DNA from: Epiperipatus broadwayi
Lineage: Eukaryota; Onychophora; Udeonychophora; Euonychophora; Peripatidae
Direction: 5' to 3'
Assembly: GCA_028023455.1 (NCBI GenBank)
Contig: JAQFVV010006305.1
Coordinates: 2,039,001 to 2,103,000, forward strand
Length of the DNA stretch: 64,000 bases
Shown here one piece after another: positions 50,538 through 60,739 of the stretch (position 1 is the first letter of the stretch; each line of letters begins with the position of its first letter). A program made the translations under genes and the position numbers. The notes beneath the pieces are model-generated. The model did no database searches, had not been told where the DNA came from, and was given only the letters and a program-made list of their open reading frames with translations.

Positions 50538-52035
50538 TATAATGCTAGCATTGCATGTTTTATAATTAAAAAAACAGTAAAAGAAATAATTATTTCAGTA
50601 GATTTTTAAAATGCAGTTTTGCAAAAATAAAAAAGATCGCATTATATTTTTTTTAAAAGAAAATAAAGCTTTTATTAACAATAGGGTGAGAAAATTTAAA
50701 ACTCTCTCCTTCTTAAATAGGTTAAGGAAAACTTTTTTTTTATCTAAGTTAAAAGAATAAGTATGTAAAAATAAATATTAGTAAACTTTCAAAAATGTAA
50801 TTAGTTTATAAGATTTCTGATTGATATTGATATTGAAATTATATTAATTAAAAAACAATGTAAACTATCAATGAGATAGTAGATTTATCTAAACAAAAGA
50901 TTAGATTAAAGCAAATGTAAAAAGAATTAAGAAAAAAACAGATTCAAAATTGCAATCAAAATTAAAAAACTATGGTGAATTAAAAACAATGAAAGAAGAA
51001 ATGTATATAAAATCACTATGGACTATTATTATTTAGTCAGGTCTACAACTAGTAAATCAGTCTAGTCTGCATTTTTGTCATTGAATCTCTGACATTTTGT
51101 GATCAAATTAGTCTAGTCTGCAATCTATAAATCAGTTGGTACTGCAATCTGTAATTTAATCAGGGCTGCAATCTGTAATTCAGTTGGGTTTGCAAAATAC
51201 AGTTGCGATTGTTATTAGTGTTATTGACATATAGTTTGCATTGCTATTAGCCTTGGAGTTTGAGTTCTTATGAAAGAATGCACACAGATATTCAGAAATT
51301 TTAGCACAGTAGTAAACCAGTCATTACTGCTGTGGTCAACATTAATGCAGAAACTGCATAAGTCATAGGAGTATCCAAAAGAGCTTCATGCCCAAAGCCC
51401 TCAGTCATCAACTATCCCACATAAATCAATACCTTGAACCAATGCTGAGATTTTGAAGTAGAAGCTGCAGCATTCTCTCTCCCCCATTGTTCAACAGAAA
51501 TTTGAAAGGAAAGCCATTGGAGTACCAAAAGGCCAACCAGTTGGAAACTGACAATCATGAAAACCTAGGTAAAGACATTTTGATACTTGTCTATAGACAC
51601 TTTATATTTATGTTAAATGAATTTAAATTAATGTAGGACTATCAGAGTATTTGCTAGCCATGGGATATTTCAAGTGCTGGATTGTGTGCCTGTCATCCAA
51701 AGCATGCTGACTATATAAGCTATAGTTGGTTGGTGTCTGAGGTTGTTCTTCAAAACAAATAAAATGCTTTGTATGGCACAAGTTTGAAACCAGCAGTCAA
51801 GGTTGGCCACAGTCTGGAAATGTGATTGTGTTACATTTTGCATAGCTCAATCTGACTGTGGTTATCATTGATGGATATGCTATCAATAGTATTCTCTCCT
51901 CTGTTTAAAGGGCTGGTCCATTTCCCTATTAAAGTTAAGATATTAAAACTAGTTAAAACCAAAAGATATTAAAGTTATGTTTAAACTAAGTCATTAAACT
52001 CAGTTAATATGGTTTACTCGGAGGGACATGATTCA
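50538..52035 (+). repeat. 5' long terminal repeat
   Basis: About 1.5 kb, matching 54632-56300 over nearly its whole length. It starts TATAATGCTAGCATTGCATG (the other copy starts TGTAATGC) and ends CATGATTCA. A degenerate tandem array of about 35 bp units (AATCAGTCTAGTCTGCAATC) lies at about 51035-51200. GACTATATAAGC at 51710-51721 is a plausible TATA region for transcription from the LTR. Preceded by ATAT (50534-50537), which also follows the 3' LTR. Confidence 0.8.
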
Positions 52036-52037
52036 AA

Positions 52038-52055
52038 TGGTGCCCAATGTGAGAC
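52038..52055 (+). other. Primer-binding site of the LTR element
   Basis: TGGTGCCCAATGTGAGAC, two bases after the 5' LTR. It resembles the site complementary to the 3' end of tRNA-Lys (TGGCGCCCAACGTGGGGC). The four differences are all transitions (C to T or G to A). Position and sequence together fix the element as plus-oriented. Confidence 0.7.
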
Positions 52056-52278
52056 CTAAAATGCTATAAATTGACCCAGCATAATTTTAAAAAGTAAAAT
52101 TGTAATTAAAATTTTTAAAAAAAGTTTGAAACTAAAATTCAAATAAATGCTAAATTGCATAGTTATAAAAGTTAAAATCAGTAAGCAGTGTGAGAAGAGA
52201 AATGGACCAAGGCAAGCAAATTATAATATTATGTATATATATAATTAATAGTAGTTAAAAATATAATGTAAATAAAAA

Positions 52279-53022
52279 CAAAAAATACTTAATTGTAATT
52301 ATTAATTAGAGAAAATATAACTTACTATTAAAAATTTTTCGGCTGAACATTTTTGAGGAAACATGCCTCATACTCATAGCCTTCATGAAAAGTGTAATAA
52401 ATATATGCAAATGTAAATATTCAAATAAGCTACTGTTACGTAGCCCATTTTTTTGAGATCTCGAAGCATGTGTCCTTTCTGTTAATGGCATGGATGTCTC
52501 TATTAATATAGAATGCCTCCTTTATTTTTCTCCTGTAATCATTTGGCTCTGAACATAAAATAATGGGGTTGGCAGGTATGAAGTTGTGCCCAGATTGTTT
52601 ACTATGTTCAAAAAATACAGAGGATGTGCTGCTGTTCGTTTGAGCTCTGTTGAATGTGTAATGATGTTGAGCCAATCTGGTATTAATTGTGGCTTTCGTT
52701 TCCCCATAATATGTAGTGTGGCATCCGGCTTGAGGGCAGGAAATAAAGTACACCACGTGTGGGGTGAGTGATCGATCAATGTGGTCTTTAGAGTTATTGA
52801 TCAACCTATTGGAATTGGGTGGAGTTCTGAATATTATGTTGAATTTATTTGAATATTTACATTTGCATATATTTATTACACTTTTCATGAAGGCTATGAG
52901 TATGAGGCATGGTTCCTCGAAAACGTTCAGCTGAAAAATTTTTAATAGTAAGTTATATTTTCTCTAATTAATAATTACAATTAAGTATTTTTTGTTTTTA
53001 CATATAAGGAGAAATTAAAACC
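52279..53022 (-). mobile_element. Penelope-like element with fold-back ends and 18-bp target duplication
   Basis: Identical direct repeats ATATAATGTAAATAAAAA at 52261-52278 and 53023-53040 bracket it. Inside, 52279-52435 and 52843-53000 are inverted copies of each other over about 155 bp with few differences. Between them, on the minus strand, lies the GIY-YIG frame. Each arm contains the TGA-N4-stem-GAAA motif (52897-52926 intact; 52351-52376 with GAAA changed). No reverse transcriptase is present, so it is a short, end-derived copy. Confidence 0.85.
52436..52888 (-). pseudogene. Penelope-like element GIY-YIG endonuclease frame
   Basis: 150 codons, open on the minus strand from MKSVINICKCKYSNKFN to EISKKWAT and stop. 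Visible features: HVVYFISCPQAGC (residues about 45-57; the VYF of a GIY-like half and a CxxxxC zinc-binding pair), TTYYGETKATINTRLAQHHY (about 59-78; YYG as the YIG half, Arg of TRLAQH as the catalytic arginine), HSKQSGHNF (about 109-117), RRKIKEAFYINR (about 129-140). Known: PLEs carry this nuclease C-terminal to the reverse transcriptase and use it for target cleavage. Here the RT is missing; only the terminal domain was copied. The frame itself is intact, so this copy is younger than those at 14-19 and 47 kb. Confidence 0.85.
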
Positions 53023-53049
53023 ATATAATGTAAATAAAAAAGAGAGAGA

Positions 53050-53870
53050 AGAAAATATAGGCAGAGATGATAAATAAATTTGTTATTGGAGTTGTATATA
53101 GCCAGGTGGGAATTAGAGAGATCTAGGAATGGTGGTGTTTTTTGTTTTTTTTTTCAAATTACTCAAACACGTCATTCGATTTAAAATATTTAGTCAAACA
53201 CTTTGTTCGATTTTAAAATAGGAAAAAAAAATGGAAAGATCACAAAATAAATAAAATAAAGTTTTTTTTTTGTTTTAAGAATCAATAACAAAAATGAAAT
53301 AGAGTTAAATAAATAAGATAAAATAAGAATTTTATGAAAATCAAATATACGGTGATAAAATAAAGTATATAAATCAAATAAAGCTCTAATAAATAGAATT
53401 TTTTATAAAATCTGAAAAAATAAATTGAATAAAATAAAAGTTTTTTTAAAAAAATTAATGTATGTAAATGGAAAAAAAAAAGTTTTTTCAAAAGTAAATA
53501 AGTTGAATAAAGTATATAATAAATAAAATAAAATCTATGAATTAAATAAAATGTTGCCAAAATAATCTTCCAAGTAAGTGTAGGTTGTGTTTTAGTTGAT
53601 AGAGTTATGGGAGGAGTGTCCAGATAAAAGTCAAGGAAAGCATGTAGGCTATCACTATGTGAACTTAAGACCCATAATGGGCTAAGCAAGAGGCATTGTC
53701 TGATAAGATGAGGTTCCAGTAAAAAAGTTCTGGGCCCATCAAACACACTGTGAGTAGTCCCAGTCCCTTATCTAACAATATGCACCCTGGAAAATGGATA
53801 CAGATAAGCCACAAGTCAGTTTTGTGGGAAGGAAAAGTCTCAACATGTCATAATAAATCTCATTTTAGCA
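53050..53870 (+). other. LTR-element interior, no recognisable gene
   Basis: 53.05-53.56 kb is A-rich with short TAAATAAAATAAA-like repeats. The 154-codon minus-strand frame (53282-53746) is mostly a Phe/Tyr/Leu/Ile by-product of those A-tracts and matches no family. 53.6-53.87 kb is less AT-rich but noncoding by eye. Confidence 0.55.
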
Positions 53871-53877
53871 TAAGCGA

Positions 53878-54128
53878 ATGGTCAGTGGATAAATACTGTC
53901 ATTCTCAGTGACTCCATGTTTTCTAGAATACAGACCCAAGAGAGAAAATCCTGGGCTCATTCAAATCACTGGAAAAATTCCCAGCATAGAATAAATCTTG
54001 CTATAGGGTGAGTTCAATAGTCAATGGATGAATACTGTTATTTTCAGCAACCCCATATTTTTCTAGGATGCAGACCCATTGGAGAAAGTCACAGACTCAT
54101 TCAATCCACTGATAAATTCCAGCTCTTA
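53878..54128 (+). repeat. Diverged tandem repeat, unit about 120 bp
   Basis: Two units. The first has AGTGGATAAATACTGT, TTCTAGAATACAGACCCA and TCATTCAAATCACTGG; the second has CAATGGATGAATACTGTT, TTCTAGGATGCAGACCCA and TCATTCAATCCACTG. A possible older third unit precedes it near 53.7 kb. Confidence 0.7.
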
Positions 54129-54148
54129 ATAAAGTTAAAGTTATATTT

Positions 54149-54217
54149 ATTGCTGACCCACCTGATCATACACATGGTTATTTTTTCAACATGTGTATGA
54201 TCAGGTGGGTCAGCAAT
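54149..54217. repeat. Perfect hairpin, 28-bp arms with 13-base loop
   Basis: 54149-54176 is exactly complementary to 54190-54217, beginning ATTGCTGACCCACCTG. Loop 54177-54189 is GTTATTTTTTCAA. The arms are unusually GC-rich for this region. A following stretch (GAGTTTGAATACC at about 54261-54273) resembles a pol III B box, so a SINE relic may begin here. Confidence 0.85.
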
Positions 54218-54631
54218 ATGAGATAGCATGGAGAGCTGAAAGTCATGTGAAAGTCTGAGTTTGAATACCTAAGTGCAGGTGTGTGTACACTTAATATTTA
54301 TTGCATAAGTCAGATATAAGATAGATGTGTTCTGTTATTTGTGGCATTTAACTTCTTTGTACACATTGGAAAAAATGCATGTTGTCCCTCATGGTCATCA
54401 TGTAAATTGTTGCCAACCAACATAGATTATGGCCTGGTGAGATAGAGCAGCACAAGAAAAGTCACTCTCTGTAGCTTGTCAATCTTGACCAAATCTAAAC
54501 TAATTTTAGAAAAAAATAATAAATAAATAAAAATGAAAAATCAAATTGAAAAGTTTAAAATAAAATGTCAAAGCTAAAATGGGTCAAATTGATGCATTTT
54601 ACTTCTCAAATTGGAAGGTGTGTGTGAGAGA

Positions 54632-56300
54632 TGTAATGCTAGCATTACATGTTTTATTATTTTAAAAAAGATAGTAAAAGAAATAATTATTTCAATAGAT
54701 TTTTAAAATGCAGTTTTGTAAAAATAAAAAAAGGTTGTGTTATATTCTTTCTTTTAAAACAGAATAAAGCTTTTAGTAGCAACAGGTTAAGGAATGATTT
54801 AAAACTCTCCTTTTTAAATAGGTTAATGAAAACTTTTTATAAGTAAGTTAAAATAATAAGTATGTAATTAGTTTATACAATCTCTGATTGATAATGATAT
54901 TAAAATTATATTAATTAATAAACTATGTAAACTATTGATGAGATAGTAGATTAATCTAAGTAAAAGATTAGATTAAAGCAAATGTAATTAAGAAAAAACA
55001 GATTCAAGTTGTGATCAAAATCAAAAAAACTATGATAAGGAATTAAAAACAATGAGAGAGAAAAGTATATAAAGTTGCTATGGCTTATTTGTTATTTAGT
55101 AGGGTCTGCAATCAGTAAATCAGTCTAGTCTGCATTTTGTGATTGCATCATTCTGGCCTTTATTTTATGATCAAATTAGTCTGGCCTGCCATCTATAAAT
55201 CAGTCAGGTCTGCAATCTGTAATTCAGCCAGGTTGGTGATATATATAGTCAGGATTGCTATTAGTGTTATTGACATACAGTTCACATTGCTATTAGTCTG
55301 GAGTTTAGGTTCTTTCTAAAGAATACATGCAGATATTCAGAAATTTCAGCACAGTAGTAAACCAATGATTACTGCTGCAGGCAACATTAATGCTGAAGCT
55401 GTATAAGCCATAGGGGTGTCTGAAAGGGCTTCATTCCCCAAGCCCACAGCCATCAACTGTCCCACTTGAATCAATACCTGAAACCAATACCGAAATTGTG
55501 AAGTAGAGGCTGCACCATACTCTCTCTGCCATTGTTTGACAGAAATCTGAAAGGAAAGTCATGAAGCCATCAGAGAATTAAAAAGCAAACAGGTTGTAAA
55601 CTGACAAACATGAAAACCTAGGTAAAAACATTTTTATACTTGTCTATAGACACTTTATATTTATTTTAAATGAATTTTAAGTAATGAAGGACTATCATAA
55701 TTTTAGCCTGAAAATAATCATTTATATTTTTATGTAAATATTATATTGGGTTATTTTATATTATATTGAACATGTGGGTGCATGAATAAATATTAATGTT
55801 TGCTTAAATATTATTTAGTCTATTCTCTCTTGTCACTGCATCACTATTAATTTAAGAATATAATTACTGTACTTTTATGTGTTAAGTTAAATGTGCTGGA
55901 CCCTGGTTAAGAGTATGAGCTAGCCATGGGATATTTCAAGTGCTGGATTGTGTGCCTGTCATTCAAAGTATGCTGATTACATAAGCTATGTTTGACTAGT
56001 GCCTGAGATTGTTCCTCAAAACAAATAAAATAATTTGGATGACAGGGGTTTGAATCCAGCAGTCGAGATAGGCCACAGTCTGAAAATGTGATAGTGTTAT
56101 GCTTTACATAGCTTGATCTAACCATGGGTATCATTGATGGCTATGCTATTAATGATATTCACCCCTTTGCTTGAAAGGCTAGTCCATTCCTATATTAAAG
56201 TTAAGATATTAAAACTAGTTAAAACCAAAAGATATTAAAGTTATGTTTAGACTAAGTATTTAAACTCAGGTAATATGTTATATTCAGAGGACCTGGTTCA
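54632..56300 (+). repeat. 3' long terminal repeat
   Basis: Matches the 5' LTR from TGTAATGCTAGCATTACATG to ACCTGGTTCA. It has an insertion of about 210 bp relative to the 5' LTR, roughly at 55697-55907. The tandem array recurs at 55095-55240. Numerous substitutions and small indels separate the two LTRs, so the integration is old. Followed by ATAT. Confidence 0.8.
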
Positions 56301-56304
56301 ATAT

Positions 56305-59150
56305 ATATGATACTCATTATCTATTAGCTGCTGATACATCAATGATTTTAGTTAGCTCTCTAAAGTTTATAATGCAGTCCTAAAAATAAGATGTTAGAAT
56401 ACATTTTGATAATAGAGTGATAAGCAACAGTAAATTGGAATTTATAATAATCAAATATTACTGCTTAATCATAGTATCTGAATGCTTAGAAGTCTTTGGT
56501 AGAAAACTTAACGTGCTTATATAATTTCTGAGTCTAACATGTATATATGACAATGTGTTTGTGTATGTATACACCTAGTAGTGAAGAGCCATTATAGAGA
56601 ATAGTTAATATCTTTAACGAAGAGTGAAAAGAATTTTTCCTCTTATCAGCTTTTTATTTTTAATTTTGAAACAGCCATGTTAAATAATCTTTTAGAAAAC
56701 AGTTTGTTGATTGGGAAGAGTTGTCAGACATGGCATATTCATGATGTTTATAATTTTAAAATATAAAAAAATTATATCAGGTAATATTTTTTCTATTCAT
56801 ACATATTATTTTTAATTGCAGTTATATAAATAAACATGCTTTTTATTTTTAATGTTTATTTGACTCCATAAACAACAGTAATAAAAGTTCACTGTTTGTT
56901 TAATTGTACTTATAGCTACAGATACAATATAAATAGTACATATTTGTTTAGAAATAATACAATAAAATGCATTAAGAGTCGAAAAAAAGATATTGGCAAG
57001 TTACTTACAAACCATAATGATCAAATGGATCGTTGACTTGCTTGAAGAACCTTTGTTGAAGATAAATTTGTCTTTTGATTGCTTAACCTGCCTTATACAG
57101 AGAAGAATATAGAGATTTTTAGAATCACCTTATTGTTAATCCATCAATCAGGAAACATTCGTTGAAATAGAAAATTAATGCTAAAAAAGCTTTTTCACTA
57201 CTCTCCTGAGAGGGAATGATGAGTTAAAGAAGTCTAATTATGTATGCAGAGAGTTATTTAAAACATTTTGCATACTATGTGAGTGTCTATTAATAGAATC
57301 AGAAGCTTCTAGAAGAATCAAGTATATATCTCTATGTATGTTTGTTAGCATGTTCTCAGGGCATTGCACAATTTCTCAGGTTTAGTTGTAGATTAATTGC
57401 ATATATTTGGAATAAGTTCAAACAGTAAAACAACAATATTTGATAATGAAAAAACATAATTTATGTATGATAATTATTAAATACATAATTAAAGAAAATT
57501 TGTTTAAATATTTGCAAATATCCATACACATCTGATTATAATAATGGAATCAAATTCTATATACAAAAATTATTAAAATTAATCATGAATAAAAGTTTTA
57601 AATGCAATTATGAATAAATATACTCCTATCACTATACTCATAATTCTAAGACCTTATATTCGAATATAAAAAAAATATTATATGTATAATAAATGTTTTT
57701 ACAATAGTTTTGTTGATATCATAAGCTGATGATTTTACCTATTATGCACAACTTAGATAATAGTCTGCTCAGCAATATTTCTCTATTTAAATTAATGTTC
57801 TTGCAGGGCATCAAGACTATAGATAAAGAAAATGATCTTCACTATAAGCAAGTACATGATAGGTCATATGCAGCATTCTTTTCTTATGACATAGTTTTAT
57901 TCACATCAGCTGGTGAAGTTATATCTTGTGCATGAACAATACTCATATCTAGATAGAACTACATAGTATTATGTATATAGCTAGTATGCCTTTATCTCAT
58001 TAACTGCACATGGTAAGTCAATTTTCTACTGGAAAATATTATCATAACTGTGGGATTAAATTTAATATACAAAAATACTTTTAAACAGCCAGACATTAAT
58101 CAGCAATGTAAATATATTTACTCACATGAACCTGTAGGTAAAATATTTTAACTAGTGGTCTTCCTTTTCTAGTAGAAGTAAAGTTGCAAGAACTGCCACA
58201 TCAACTTATTCTGTGAGCTGGTTATAGTCTTTTGTCTTTTCTGTTTTTTCAGGTAATGACTAATTTACTTTTCTCCTAGCATTTTTTCTTCACTCTGAAA
58301 TCAATCTGAACTGCTGCTTTTTATGATTCAAGACTCTTCTCTATTGTTATTCAGTAGACCTATATTTTTCTTACTAGATTATCATATTCTATTATTCTAA
58401 GCCTTTAATATATTTAATATATATATATATGTATCGCATTTACTTACATCAAGTTAAAAAAGAAATTGGTTTATAAATTTAATAAATCTGTAAAATACTT
58501 CGATATCCTAATACAAATTATATTGTATAAAGTGATACTGCATATTGAAATGGAATATTAATAACTGGACTTTTTTTCTTTTTTTTTTCCAGTCTCATAA
58601 ATTAAAGTTATTTTATAATTATTTGGAAAACAAACATTACTAAAACATGAAGGTGAAAGAAAAGTGTTTTGTATAATGAAGATATTCTAAATTTGAGAAA
58701 AAGTGTTTGGAAAAATATTTTATTATAAATTAATCGAGAGTTAATTAATTTTTACAGTTTAGTAAATATATTTTGTTATTTCTAAGAGAAAAAAAAGAAA
58801 TTCGGTGTGATAAACATATTGATTAAAAATATATATATATATACTATTTGTAGCTCTCTATTGTATTTTAATGTCAGCTATTTATTTTCAATAAAACAAT
58901 CTTCTACTTATCTACTGAATATATAATGAGGAAAGCCATATTGGACAATGACAAATGTGATTCACGATTGTGATTCACGATTGGCAGGCAAAAAAATCAC
59001 TAATCATAAACATTGTGATGACACTGAAACTATAACTTAACTAATTTTGAAAAAAGCAAAATAACTCATATAAAGATTAAAAAAACAAAGTGAAAAGATG
59101 AGAATATAGTTAAATATAAATGCTACAAAATTGGTTAAAACAGATATAGC
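56305..59150. other. AT-rich intergenic sequence
   Basis: No gene or element recognised. The 68-codon frame at 57729-57935 has mixed composition but no family resemblance and no neighbouring splice structure that I can defend. Confidence 0.5.
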
Positions 59151-59154
59151 AGTC

Positions 59155-59420
59155 ATCAACAGGGTCAATTACTTTGATGCAGTAGTAAATTTGCTAGCTA
59201 TGAAGCTCAAAGTCAATGAATCATAGCTAAGTTTGGTCACTTTTGTTGCTCAAACTTCTTATGAATTTCTGACTAATAACCCATTGAATTAAATTTAAAA
59301 CTTAATGTGATTTAGTATAGTGATAAAGCAATGGTCTCTGGAGATTAAGATCAAGGTTTTCATCTCTCTGTCACTTTCCATGCTCAAATTTTTTATAAAC
59401 CCTTGAGTAATAAACCAATT
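59155..59420 (+). repeat. Two adjacent decayed SINE-like repeats
   Basis: 59160-59285 (GCAGTAGTAAATTTGCTAGC, ending TTTCTGACTAATAACCCATTG) and 59310-59420 (TTTAGTATAGTGATAAAGC as a box A-like start, AAGGTTTTCATCTC as a box B-like site, ending CCCTTGAGTAATAAACC). The endings resemble each other and those near 1690 and 23335. Likely one tRNA-derived family, old. Confidence 0.45.
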
Positions 59421-59424
59421 ATTT

Positions 59425-59970
59425 TTTTTATTTATCTCAACACAAAAATGAGTAGTCAAATGATTTATCACAACCTTGAAAAAATCTTTAAACATAAAAC
59501 CATATAATTAAAATTAAGATTCGAATCATTTAAGTTTTATAGATGTAAGAGCTCTCACCAAAAATTTAATGAGAAATGAAATGATGCTTATGAATTGATC
59601 CAAATGAAGACTTTTGAAAGTATTACATAGAAATGTATCAATGGATATTCAATTAAATTTGATCTGAACATTCATATTATGAAATAATACAATTCATTAA
59701 AAATACATGTCCCAGAAAGATTGATAGTGGAAGATAAAAAGGAGAATTATCAGCAATAAGATGGCTAGACTCTATTTTTCCAATAATAAATTTTCCATTG
59801 AAGACCCTGAAAAATTAGACAGATAGTAGATTCTTCTACAGAAATGTCATTACTTGTTTTCTTATCTGAAAGGAGGTTGATCTAATTTCAAAAAAGTTTA
59901 TTTTAATATTTATAACATTCTTAACAATGGTAAAACATAAATTTGTCCATAATGTTGTTTTAAAAGAATT
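59425..59970. other. AT-rich spacer
   Basis: No feature recognised. Confidence 0.5.
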
Positions 59971-59976
59971 AGTAAT

Positions 59977-60734
59977 GATTCCAACACAATTGAAATAAAA
60001 CAACTATGTAAAAATAAATATTTTCTTTATAATTGAACCGATTTCACCCTATATTAGGGTCTTTTCAAAATACATTTTTCTAATTCAATCACATGACCCT
60101 TATTTTACATAAATAATTATGCAAATAATTAGTTAACTATAAATAAATAAGGTTGTATTTGAAGATATGGTTAGTAGAAATATATAAGAAATATATGAGA
60201 AATGATATATAATTTAGTTTACTGTATAAAGTATGTGGATATAATTAATTTAATGGAGTTAATATAAAATAATATATAATTTATGGTGTATAATATATGT
60301 GTATAATCATTGATTTGTAATTAATGTAGTTTTATTTATTGTATAAAAATATGTATATGAAAGGGGGAGGGGGGTATATATATGTAAGTAGGTTATCAAT
60401 TAGTATATATAAATGTGTTCTGTGCACAGATAATGAAGCTATTAAACGTAAACAAAATTATTAAAAGTACCGCCAAGTGCTTTCGGGACAGTTTATAGTC
60501 CCATATTCATGGCAACTTGTATTTAGTTAAGAACTGTAGTGTTAATGCATTATGTGATTATATGAAATGATTATGTAAAATGAACGTTAGTGGGAGTATT
60601 GATAGATATAAGAATCATGTGATTGTATTAGAAAAGTATATTTTGAAAAGGCCCTAATATAGGGTGAAAACTGGTTCAATAATAAAGAATATATTTATGT
60701 TTATATAGTTGTTTTATTTCAATTGTGTTGAAAT
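59977..60734. mobile_element. Fold-back Penelope-like element (ends only)
   Basis: Inverted arms of about 125 bp at 59977-60103 and 60610-60734, roughly nine bases in ten alike. Both contain CACAATTGAAATAAAACAAC or its complement, and the motif TGA AAAG, RCCCT/AGGGT, GAAA. In the right arm the stem uses a G-T pair; in the left arm it is A-T. A third stem-loop of the family lies on the minus strand at 60509-60481 (TGA ATAT, GGGAC/GTCCC, GAAAGC). The interior 60.1-60.45 kb is AT-rich with a G-rich patch at 60361-60373 and no coding sequence. Assignment to PLEs is by the termini. Confidence 0.65.
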
Positions 60735-60739
60735 TATTA

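Larger units (their letters stand above)
50538..56300 (+). mobile_element. LTR retrotransposon, decayed, without recognisable gag or pol
   Basis: Two long LTRs (1498 and 1669 bp), a primer-binding site at 52038 and a purine-rich stretch (GGAAGGTG, then GAGAGA) just before the 3' LTR. A 4-bp ATAT flanks the whole element, as in Ty3-type integrations, although it is weak evidence in AT-rich DNA. The 2.6-kb interior contains a PLE (52279-53022), an AT-rich part (53.05-53.56 kb), a tandem repeat (53.88-54.13 kb) and no reverse transcriptase, protease, integrase or capsid sequence that I can read. It was probably a nonautonomous large retrotransposon derivative, or lost its coding region by deletion. 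Confidence 0.72.

Noticed and set aside
53282-53746. 154-codon open frame on the minus strand
   Set aside because: It is mostly Phe/Tyr/Leu/Ile produced by A-rich TAAATAAAA-type repeats, antisense to the LTR element, with no domain or splice context.
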